A program made the translations under genes and the position numbers. Positions 1 through 5,341 of a stretch of DNA of 9,521 nucleotides are shown here, piece by piece. The notes beneath the pieces were generated by a model, which did no database searches, was not told the DNA's origin, and saw only the letters and a list, made by a program, of their open reading frames with translations. Source of the DNA: an uncultured Alphaproteobacteria bacterium (lineage in GTDB: Bacteria > Pseudomonadota > Alphaproteobacteria > Rs-D84); assembly GCA_946611025.1 (NCBI GenBank), contig CAMOCR010000023.1, positions 1-9,521 on the forward strand, in the 5' to 3' direction. Every line of letters starts with the position of its first letter. Positions within the stretch are counted from its first letter, which is position 1.

Positions 1-687
1 CATACCGACCGTCAGCGGATGCGTAAATAAATCGCGTTTTACCCCCGTGCCGACAATATCAAAACCGTTGGCATTTGTCGCAAATGTAAAATTCCCTAGA
101 CCGCAAAACAAATCGGCAACGCGCTGTGCGCCCGCCGCCGCACCCACCACCATATCACGCAGTGTGTTTTCGCCCATTTTTGATGGTTGTAAAAACGCAT
201 TTGCGGGGTATTCAACCGCCGTATCGCCAAACTTTATAATCGGTGTTGCCGATTGAAATACAACATTGCCGTTCCATACAACACGAATCGCGTCAACGGT
301 CGCCGCGGCACGTTTGAATTCGGGACTAAAATACGGGACATCGGCATTTATCGAAATATCAATTCCATTTTCACACGCGGTAATTAAACAAGAACCCGCC
401 CCACCCCACGGCAATGCCGCGACACGCGGCAAAATTTCATTAATTTGGGGCACCATATTTGGACAAGCGCGCACCGGCACAATGTTCTTAGACCGTGCGG
501 CATACAGACCAAAATTTGATCCCGCAAAGCAAAAATCGCCCCGCCGGCGCAATCCGGCATCAATCCAGCGCGGCTTATCCGTGGTTGGCAAATTGGCAAC
601 CGCGGTCAATTTTTGGGTACGATAATCGGGGGATGCAAAATCATATTTGCAACCACCACACAGATTAAAAAACGGACACGTTTTCAT
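1..687 (-). CDS. rlmD: 23S rRNA (uracil-5)-methyltransferase, RlmD/RumA family (partial; C-terminus beyond left edge)
   Basis: This is a SAM-dependent RNA m5U methyltransferase, expected to methylate a uridine in 23S rRNA in the cytoplasm. Reading leftward from ATG at 687, the frame is open for all 229 codons to the window edge. An iron-sulfur cluster motif sits at the very N-terminus (CPFFNLCGGC, Cys4, Cys10, Cys13), with a likely fourth ligand at Cys75 in RACPNMVPQ; this matches the RumA pattern. The PANAFLQPS stretch (about 161-169) corresponds to the conserved FxQ region, and DLFCGLGNF (192-200) is SAM-binding motif I. The catalytic Cys and final motifs lie outside the window. E. coli RlmD has a TRAM domain before the cluster; this protein has none. 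The start is five bases after the stop of the upstream outer-membrane gene, so the two are probably co-transcribed. The family is clear; the exact target base (RlmD or RlmC type) is inferred. Confidence 0.88.
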   Translation of the reverse strand, partial: MKTCPFFNLCGGCKYDFASPDYRTQKLTAVANLPTTDKPRWIDAGLRRRGDFCFAGSNFGLYAARSKNIVPVRACPNMVPQINEILPRVAALPWGGAGSCLITACENGIDISINADVPYFSPEFKRAAATVDAIRVVWNGNVVFQSATPIIKFGDTAVEYPANAFLQPSKMGENTLRDMVVGAAAGAQRVADLFCGLGNFTFATNANGFDIVGTGVKRDLFTHPLTVGM

Positions 688-692
688 AATAC

Positions 693-1343
693 CTAGAAAT
701 TCACACGCGCACCGATGCGGAACTGATTCGCGGTTGGTGCCAGATTATCAATACCATCAAATTTTGGTGTGAACATGTACATATATCGATACCCTGCATC
801 AATTGTAAAATATTCACCCAATTCAATCCCCAGCCCCGCCATCACGGCAACCGCTGGACTTAATTTATCATCTATTTTCGCATGATGCGCGGTATTACCA
901 CTTAGCCCCACACCGGCACCAACATATGGCACCAAATGCTGTGTACGGAACAGGCGATACAAACTGTCGATACGGGCATCAAAAATACCATTTAAGAATA
1001 ATGTATCACCAGTCATTTTTATATCATCCCAACGCGCAATTGTGCGGGTATAGTTTGCTTCAACCCGAAAAGTATCATATATGCGCATACCAGCAACAAT
1101 ATCAAATGACGAAGTGTTTTTACCATCAACATGCACATCATGCTTATCAGTATACGATTGCCACATTGCAAAATCATACATACCACCGACATAGAAACGA
1201 TGTTCACGTGCCAGTGCCTCATCATCATTACCACCGGGGATTTCTGGGGCGGGCATTACAACCTGTTCAACACGATATGGAATTGCCGCATTTGCCGCTG
1301 TTCCAATCAAACACATTGCACCAATAATCAATTTTGCTTTCAT
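693..1343 (-). CDS. Outer-membrane beta-barrel protein (OmpA-like/opacity type), 216 aa
   Basis: This is a predicted small outer-membrane barrel; its function is unknown. A Sec signal peptide spans residues 1-20 (MKAKLIIGAMCLIGTAANA, cleavage near ANA-A). The mature part alternates polar and aromatic residues as beta-strands do, for example FRVEANYTRT and FTIDAGYRYMYMF. It has a glycine-rich strand near VPYVGAGVGLSG and ends in RVNF, with the C-terminal Phe that is the usual BAM recognition signal. The ATG at 1343 is preceded by a GGGGTG ribosome site. The start lies 12 bases after the stop of the neighbouring barrel gene, which it resembles (HLVPYVGAG against HFVPFMGIG, and a shared final RVNF), so the two look like an old tandem duplication. 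The next gene, an rRNA methyltransferase, begins five bases downstream. The barrel call is firm; adhesin, porin or structural roles cannot be separated. Confidence 0.82.
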   Translation of the reverse strand: MKAKLIIGAMCLIGTAANAAIPYRVEQVVMPAPEIPGGNDDEALAREHRFYVGGMYDFAMWQSYTDKHDVHVDGKNTSSFDIVAGMRIYDTFRVEANYTRTIARWDDIKMTGDTLFLNGIFDARIDSLYRLFRTQHLVPYVGAGVGLSGNTAHHAKIDDKLSPAVAVMAGLGIELGEYFTIDAGYRYMYMFTPKFDGIDNLAPTANQFRIGARVNF

Positions 1344-1355
1344 TGTTTCACCCCA

Positions 1356-2120
1356 TTAAAAATTCACACGGAAAGACGCGATAACGTTGCTGATATTATC
1401 AACACCACCATTTGCGCCCCAACCAAAGCCATTGCCAATCATCATTTGATACTGATACGCAACATCAATACCAATCAAATCGGTAAACATGATATTAAAG
1501 CCCAACTCGGCACGCGGCGCCGCAATTACGACACCGTTGCAACCATCGTTGCCCTGGAATTCATAATATCCAACACCGGCACCAATACCCATGAACGGCA
1601 CAAAGTGGCGAATACGCGTAATATCGCCATGCTGGACATAGCGGCGTGCAAAATCAAAATACAACATCGCGCCAAATGTTTTATAGTCAGCGGCATAATC
1701 ATGCAAATCGGCAAATTTGAATGTTGACATCTGGGCATCTATTTCGCCACGAACATATGATGACAAATTCCACCCCAGACCGATTTGTGTTGTATAACTA
1801 TCTTGTGCCTTATGCTTTTTGTCGCCCAATTCCGCCCGATCGGTGGCAAACGGCAAATTCAATCCGGCGCCTGCGCGCACATACATTGTTGTTGGAATAA
1901 ACATACGCGTTGACGACGAATCGACCACGCCCGCCGATTGATACACATCGCGCCCCAGTTCCCCCGGCGCCGCATCTGGCACGACATACGCGTTTGATTC
2001 CGCGCCAACAATGTCCAGACCACGCGAAACCTCTGCCACAAAGGCGCGGTCGCTGTAATCGGCGTGTGCAGGCATTGCCGCAACAAATCCCAACAAAACC
2101 AAATATGATATTTTTTTCAT
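1356..2120 (-). CDS. Outer-membrane beta-barrel protein, 254 aa
   Basis: This is a predicted outer-membrane barrel of unknown function and the first gene of the leftward operon. A signal peptide covers residues 1-20 (MKKISYLVLLGFVAAMPAHA, cleavage before DYSD). About 50 polar residues follow, then strand-like stretches such as MYVRAGAGLNLPF, YTTQIGLGWNL, YVRGEIDAQM, VPFMGIGAGVGYYEF and IGIDVAYQYQMM, ending in ASFRVNF with a terminal Phe. The ATG at 2120 is chosen over an in-frame TTG at 2132 because a GGGTG ribosome site lies a few bases upstream of the ATG, and the TTG start would put polar residues ahead of a normal signal peptide. One short loop holds the only mature cysteine (NDGCNG). The gene is divergent from lpxI across an 85-base gap; no convincing promoter was seen on this strand. 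It is probably paralogous to the barrel gene that follows it. Confidence 0.82.
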   Translation of the reverse strand: MKKISYLVLLGFVAAMPAHADYSDRAFVAEVSRGLDIVGAESNAYVVPDAAPGELGRDVYQSAGVVDSSSTRMFIPTTMYVRAGAGLNLPFATDRAELGDKKHKAQDSYTTQIGLGWNLSSYVRGEIDAQMSTFKFADLHDYAADYKTFGAMLYFDFARRYVQHGDITRIRHFVPFMGIGAGVGYYEFQGNDGCNGVVIAAPRAELGFNIMFTDLIGIDVAYQYQMMIGNGFGWGANGGVDNISNVIASFRVNF

Positions 2121-2168
2121 GTGTACACCCAATTAAATCATTATGTTAATTTTATCATAAATTGCGAC

Positions 2169-2197
2169 TTGATTCCAGACACTTTTATTCGTACCCT
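2169..2197 (+). promoter_or_regulatory. Candidate sigma70 promoter of lpxI
   Basis: A TTGATT box (2169-2174) and TACCCT (2192-2197) are separated by 17 bases. The -35 is good and the -10 is weak (three of six consensus bases). The predicted transcription start, near 2204, is only about two bases before the lpxI ATG at 2206. No Shine-Dalgarno sequence precedes that ATG, so the spacing would suit a leaderless or near-leaderless mRNA. Confidence 0.35.
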
Positions 2198-2205
2198 GAT
2201 ATATT

Positions 2206-3039
2206 ATGAAAAAGAGTACAAAACAAAACGATAAAAAAATTGCATTGGTCGCCGGCGCGCTGGATTTGCCGTTTTTCACGCGTGATGCACTGCGCCGCGC
2301 GGGCTGGGATGTTTTTGTCGTAGGGTTAAAGAACTTTGTCGACCCAAAATTACAGCCCGACATGATTGTGCGTCTGGGCGGTGCGGGTCGTGCGGTTCGT
2401 GAATTTCGCAGACGGGGAATAAAAAACCTGACATTTGTCGGGGCGATTGGGCACCCAAACCTGTACGATATTCGGCCTGATTTATGGTCATTGTCTGTTT
2501 TAATAAGCATTATGAAACATCAACGGGGGTATGATTCTATGGCTGTCACATTAAATAAAATTCTGGAAAAGCGCGGGTTCAATGTTGTTGCCGCCCAAGA
2601 TTTAGCGCCCGAATTGACATTTGAAACCGCGGGTGTGCAAACCAAGACGAAACCCACAAAAACCGACATGGCGGACATTCGCCGTGCAATTGATGTTTCA
2701 CATACCATTGGCAAACTGGACATCGGCGCATCGGTTGTGGTTGATAAACAGGTCATCGCGGTTGAGGCCGCCGAAGGCACCGCGCGCATGCTGGACCGCG
2801 TTGTTGAAATGCGCAAAAACAAAAAGCGCATCGGTGGTGTATTTGCGAAAATGACAAAACCCGGTCAAGATTTACGAATTGATATTCCCGCCATTGGTGT
2901 TGACACGGTACGGGCGGTGGCGGCGGCACACTTGCGCGGAATTGTTGTGAACACAAAAACATGCTTTGTTGTTGACCGTGAAAATGTTATAAAAGAAGCC
3001 AACAAATCAAAAATATTTATTGTCGCAATTGATGAATAA
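2206..3039 (+). CDS. lpxI: UDP-2,3-diacylglucosamine pyrophosphatase LpxI (lipid A biosynthesis)
   Basis: LpxI hydrolyses UDP-2,3-diacylglucosamine to lipid X and UMP, the fourth step of lipid A synthesis, in place of the LpxH found in gamma-proteobacteria. The 277-residue length is normal for the family. The N-terminal domain starts with the family's glycine-containing strand (KIALVAGALDLPFF, 11-24), then LKNFVDP (41-47) and FVGAIGHPNL (77-86). The C-terminal catalytic domain carries IGKLDIGASVVV (168-179), VIAVEAAEGTARML (183-196), FAKMTKPGQDLRIDIPAIG (213-231) and FVVDRENVI (254-262), all closely matching my memory of Caulobacter LpxI. Asp226 in IDIPAIG sits where the catalytic Asp225 of the Caulobacter enzyme is reported. 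The upstream sequence has no ribosome site, which may mean a leaderless transcript. The gene stands alone, away from lpxA, lpxB and lpxD, and ends directly at a strong terminator. Confidence 0.95.
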   Translation: MKKSTKQNDKKIALVAGALDLPFFTRDALRRAGWDVFVVGLKNFVDPKLQPDMIVRLGGAGRAVREFRRRGIKNLTFVGAIGHPNLYDIRPDLWSLSVLISIMKHQRGYDSMAVTLNKILEKRGFNVVAAQDLAPELTFETAGVQTKTKPTKTDMADIRRAIDVSHTIGKLDIGASVVVDKQVIAVEAAEGTARMLDRVVEMRKNKKRIGGVFAKMTKPGQDLRIDIPAIGVDTVRAVAAAHLRGIVVNTKTCFVVDRENVIKEANKSKIFIVAIDE

Positions 3040-3071
3040 AAACACCGCCACGATTGTGGCGGTGTTTTTTT
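3038..3071. terminator. Bidirectional rho-independent terminator between lpxI and the FKBP lipoprotein gene
   Basis: An 11-base-pair perfect stem (3041-3051 with 3056-3066, AACACCGCCAC and its complement) closes a GATT loop. It is flanked by an A-run on the left and a T-run on the right, so it can act for both convergent genes. It begins one base after the lpxI stop and ends about 20 bases from the stop of the FKBP gene. Confidence 0.93.
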
Positions 3072-3085
3072 AATCAAACAAATAA

Positions 3086-3412
3086 TTATTTTTTGATTTC
3101 TTGTAATGTCACTTTGAACACTACGGCCTTGCCAGCCAACCCTTCGACATATTGTTCTGGGAATGTGATGTTAATGTCGCGTGTTTCGCCAACCTTCATA
3201 CCGACAATTTGGTCTTCGAAACCCGGAACGAATTGACCACTGCCCAATGTCAACGGGAAGCCCGCCGCGGTGCCACCTTCGAATTGGACACCATCCAGAT
3301 AACCCGCAAAGTCGATGATAACCGTATCACCATTTTTTGCACCGGCGTTGCTGTCGCATGCCGCCAACATTGCCGCACCACAAATACCCAACACAGACAT
3401 AAATTTTTTCAT
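3086..3412 (-). CDS. Lipoprotein consisting of a trigger-factor-type FKBP peptidyl-prolyl isomerase domain, 108 aa
   Basis: This is a predicted peptidyl-prolyl cis-trans isomerase or chaperone, lipid-anchored on the periplasmic side of a membrane. Residues 1-18 are a lipoprotein signal ending in the lipobox LAAC, with the acylated Cys at 19. The short linker DSNAGAKNG leads into one FKBP domain (28-108). Its sequence follows the PPIase domain of trigger factor rather than FkpA or SlyD: DGVQFEGG (40-47), LGSGQFVPGFEDQIVGMKVG (56-75), ITFPEQY (82-88), LAGKAVVFKV (92-101). Trigger factor itself is cytoplasmic and has ribosome-binding and C-terminal domains, both absent here. The ATG at 3412 is chosen because an AAGGGG ribosome site lies just upstream and the signal peptide starts there; longer in-frame starts run back into the neighbouring gene. 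It has its own promoter candidate and a shared terminator, so it is likely monocistronic. The domain call is firm; periplasmic client proteins are unknown. Confidence 0.9.
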   Translation of the reverse strand: MKKFMSVLGICGAAMLAACDSNAGAKNGDTVIIDFAGYLDGVQFEGGTAAGFPLTLGSGQFVPGFEDQIVGMKVGETRDINITFPEQYVEGLAGKAVVFKVTLQEIKK

Positions 3413-3447
3413 GGAAATCCCCTTTGGTTTCTTTATTGTACGCAACA

Positions 3448-3477
3448 AATATATTAGACCCGTGCCATAAAAATCAA
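3448..3477 (-). promoter_or_regulatory. Candidate sigma70 promoter of the FKBP lipoprotein gene
   Basis: On the minus strand, TTGATT (3477-3472) is followed after 18 bases by TATATT (3453-3448, five of six consensus bases). The predicted start near 3441 leaves a leader of about 28 bases that includes the AAGGGG ribosome site. It sits immediately downstream of the terminator of the preceding gene. Confidence 0.5.
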
Positions 3478-3507
3478 GTAAAAAAGAAACCGGCATTTCG
3501 CCGGCAT
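3478..3507 (-). terminator. Rho-independent terminator of the unknown lipoprotein gene
   Basis: On the minus strand, GCCGGC (3505-3500) and GCCGGT (3494-3489) form a six-base-pair stem, the last pair being G-T, around a five-base GAAAT loop. A T-rich run interrupted by one C follows (3488-3481). It begins five bases after the stop codon at 3510. Confidence 0.8.
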
Positions 3508-3509
3508 CT

Positions 3510-4073
3510 TTAATTATTATAAACGCACCGAAAACCATATTCACGCATGGTGGCCCCTTCGGCCTCCATCCTGTAATCATAATATGGTGTTGGGCGCATA
3601 ACATCAAACGATGGTTTGTCATAAACCATAACAATACTGTCAGCGTTACGGCCGCAAATGCGTTTCATTTCATAGTCCGCAACACGCGCCAAAATTGTAC
3701 GTGCATCGCCATCAATATCCATACCATCGGCATTTTGCATCATGCGCAGGCGCATTTCACGCAAATCGGTATTGCCCAACAAAATTTGGACACGAACCAT
3801 CGTCCCCTTATACTCTTGCCAGCGGGTTTCCATACGCGATGTGGTCCATTTGGCATCAGCAACCTCTTTTTCTGCCGCTGTTTTTGGTTTATACGAATCG
3901 ATGTTTGAATATTGGTTGTCCGATTGCATAAATTGACTGGTCCGTTCATTATACAATGGCGCATCGTTTCCACCATTTTCAAAATCATTGGTGTTGTATG
4001 GCGTGTCGCCGCCGGTCGAACATGCCGCCAACGCAAACAACGAACAAACTAAAAGCAATAAAGATTTTTTCAT
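3510..4073 (-). CDS. Lipoprotein of unknown function, 187 aa
   Basis: I do not recognise this protein. A lipoprotein signal is clear: MKKSLLLLVCSLFALAAC, lipobox LAAC with the acylated Cys at 18. A polar, Asn/Asp-rich low-complexity linker (19-65) follows, then a charged, probably helical and then mixed domain (66-187) containing YKGTMVRVQILLGNTDLREM, a DGMDIDGDAR stretch and YDKPSFDVMRPTPYYDYRM. Two mature cysteines, in RICGRNAD and FRCVYNN near the C-terminus, could form a disulfide in the periplasm. The ATG at 4073 begins a textbook signal peptide and has a GAGAGAAAG ribosome site. A longer frame from 4154 would overlap the divergent VirB11 gene and is rejected. The gene has a good promoter and its own terminator, so it is a single-gene unit, divergent from the VirB11-like ATPase gene. 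A link to that ATPase is suggested only by position. Confidence 0.78.
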   Translation of the reverse strand: MKKSLLLLVCSLFALAACSTGGDTPYNTNDFENGGNDAPLYNERTSQFMQSDNQYSNIDSYKPKTAAEKEVADAKWTTSRMETRWQEYKGTMVRVQILLGNTDLREMRLRMMQNADGMDIDGDARTILARVADYEMKRICGRNADSIVMVYDKPSFDVMRPTPYYDYRMEAEGATMREYGFRCVYNN

Positions 4074-4095
4074 TTTTCTTTCTCTCTTTTTTTCT

Positions 4096-4124
4096 ATTTT
4101 ATCAAATAAAGCATTTTGATTCAA
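4096..4124 (-). promoter_or_regulatory. Sigma70-type promoter of the unknown lipoprotein gene
   Basis: On the minus strand, TTGAAT (4124-4119) and TAAAAT (4101-4096) are separated by exactly 17 bases. The start would fall near 4089, giving a leader of about 16 bases that holds the GAGAGAAAG ribosome site. The -35 box touches the AAGGG ribosome site of the divergent VirB11-like gene, so the two transcription units share this 61-base gap. Confidence 0.65.
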
Positions 4125-4134
4125 GGGTCGATTT

Positions 4135-5112
4135 ATGATAAAATTAAATATCATGTCAAATGTAGTATTGGAATCTTTGTTGAAACCACTGGCGGAATTT
4201 TATACGCCGGAATTTGTCGAAGAAATCGCAATAAACCACGCGGCTCAGGTATGGATGCGTCTGCACGGTGCGCCTGTTCCATGGGTTGCGTATAACGCAC
4301 CACAATTATCAAAACAATACTTGGTTGATTTAATTCACACGGTTGCAAATATTTATGAACGCCCATTTGACCCAATTCATGGCATACCGGTCGTCTATGC
4401 AACATTGCCGGGCAATCATCGTTTTTCTGCGATTGCGGGTCCAAATGTTCAATTTGATGAACGCGACATAACAGGCGGCGTTGCATTGAATATTCGTGGC
4501 GGTGGCGCACCGGACACATCTTTTGAAAATTACCATTTGGAACGCGGTAAAAAATTATTGCGCGTAAAACCACGCGAATCTGTACGCCCCGACGACCCAT
4601 ACGACCGATTGATGTCCGCCATTAATGATGGCAGTCCCATCTTAATATCTGGGGCAACTGCAACCGGTAAAACGACATTTTTGAATCATATGCTGACACT
4701 GATTGACCAAAACAGTCGTGTTATCACCGTCGAAGACGCGCGTGAAATTCGTGTTCCCCAGGAAAATCGTGTTCACTTCGTCTTGTCGCGTACCGAACAG
4801 ACCAACGATTTTAACTATGCGCGATTATTGGATTTGGTCGTGCGTATGACCCCCGATGTGATTATTGGTGGTGAAATTTCAACCGACAATGCGGCGGTGT
4901 TGTGGGAAATGTTGGGAACTGGGCATGAACATTTTTATACGACAATTCATGCCGAAAGTGCCGAAGCCGCCTATGCCGCATTTGCCGACCGTATTTTGCA
5001 CACCCAGCCGGCATATAATCGTGGCGAACTTATCGCCGAAATGAAAAAGAAAATTCGTGTTGTGCAATTGTCGCGCGATGGTGCCCTGAGGGCTGTCACC
5101 GAAGTGGTCTAG
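4135..5112 (+). CDS. VirB11-type secretion ATPase, 325 aa, not in a T4SS cluster
   Basis: This belongs to the VirB11/GspE-type hexameric secretion ATPases, which power type IV secretion at the inner membrane. The length is normal for VirB11. The N-terminal domain (about 10-125) shows EIAINHAAQVWMR, LPGNHRF and GGVALNIRGG. The ATPase domain has a Walker A GATATGKTTF (173-182), Asp box VITVEDAREI (196-205), Walker B PDVIIGGE (240-247) and His box GTGHEHFYTTIHAES (261-275). Two residues depart from the usual pattern. Walker A has Ala where most members have Gly (GGTGSGKT). The conserved Arg after Walker B (GELRG/GEIRD) is Ser249 (GEIST). The ATG at 4135 has AAGGG at a good distance; a second ATG at 4153 has none. 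No virB8, virB9, virB10 or virD4 is in the window. A 57-residue gene follows after 24 bases and is probably in the same operon. VirB11 is favoured over a type II/IV pilus ATPase because there is no zinc-binding Cys cluster. Confidence 0.88.
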   Translation: MIKLNIMSNVVLESLLKPLAEFYTPEFVEEIAINHAAQVWMRLHGAPVPWVAYNAPQLSKQYLVDLIHTVANIYERPFDPIHGIPVVYATLPGNHRFSAIAGPNVQFDERDITGGVALNIRGGGAPDTSFENYHLERGKKLLRVKPRESVRPDDPYDRLMSAINDGSPILISGATATGKTTFLNHMLTLIDQNSRVITVEDAREIRVPQENRVHFVLSRTEQTNDFNYARLLDLVVRMTPDVIIGGEISTDNAAVLWEMLGTGHEHFYTTIHAESAEAAYAAFADRILHTQPAYNRGELIAEMKKKIRVVQLSRDGALRAVTEVV

Positions 5113-5136
5113 GTTTTAAAATCAAAAGGATGAACA

Positions 5137-5310
5137 ATGGCAAAAAAACAAGAAATAACATATGACGGTACAGATGCAGAATTAATTCGCCTGGGGTTAA
5201 TTGACGAATGTGGCAATGTAAACAACAAAATGCGAAACGCGTTCAATTTGTACATGAAACGCGTCTGGGATAAAAACCATCCCGCATCGATAATGCAACA
5301 CGCCAGATAA
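5137..5310 (+). CDS. Small protein of unknown function, 57 aa
   Basis: I do not recognise this small gene. It has an AAAAGGA ribosome site six bases before ATG at 5137 and ends with TAA at 5310, directly before a strong terminator. It starts 24 bases after the VirB11-like gene with no promoter between them, so the two are probably co-transcribed. The product begins MAKKQEITYDGTDAELIRLG and is soluble-looking, with no signal peptide or membrane segment, one cysteine (DECGN), and a basic, possibly helical middle (NNKMRNAFNLYMKRVWDK). The ribosome site, terminator placement and ordinary codon use support it as real. Confidence 0.72.
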   Translation: MAKKQEITYDGTDAELIRLGLIDECGNVNNKMRNAFNLYMKRVWDKNHPASIMQHAR

Positions 5311-5311
5311 C

Positions 5312-5340
5312 AAAAATGGCACCACATGGTGCCATTTTTA
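5312..5340. terminator. Bidirectional rho-independent terminator between the VirB11 unit and priA
   Basis: A perfect 12-base-pair stem (5312-5323 with 5328-5339, AAAAATGGCACC and its complement) closes an ACAT loop. The outer part is A-run against T-run, so the hairpin works on either strand. It starts just after the stop of the 57-residue gene and ends two bases before the priA stop codon. Confidence 0.93.
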
Positions 5341-5341
5341 T

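Noticed and set aside
266..625. 119-codon open frame on the + strand opposite rlmD
   Set aside because: It is antisense to a frame with clear iron-sulfur and SAM motifs and has no start signal or family resemblance.
1131..1727. 198-codon open frame on the + strand opposite the two barrel genes
   Set aside because: It crosses the junction of two well-supported genes on the other strand and reads as low-complexity His/Ile/Thr-rich sequence.
2141..2160. Inverted repeat TTATG/CATAA between the first barrel gene and lpxI as a possible operator
   Set aside because: Arms of only five bases in AT-rich sequence are expected by chance; there is no second copy or neighbouring regulator gene.
3086..3634. 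Longer version of the FKBP gene starting at 3634
   Set aside because: It would run through the terminator and into the neighbouring lipoprotein gene and would bury a perfect lipoprotein signal peptide; ATG at 3412 has the ribosome site.
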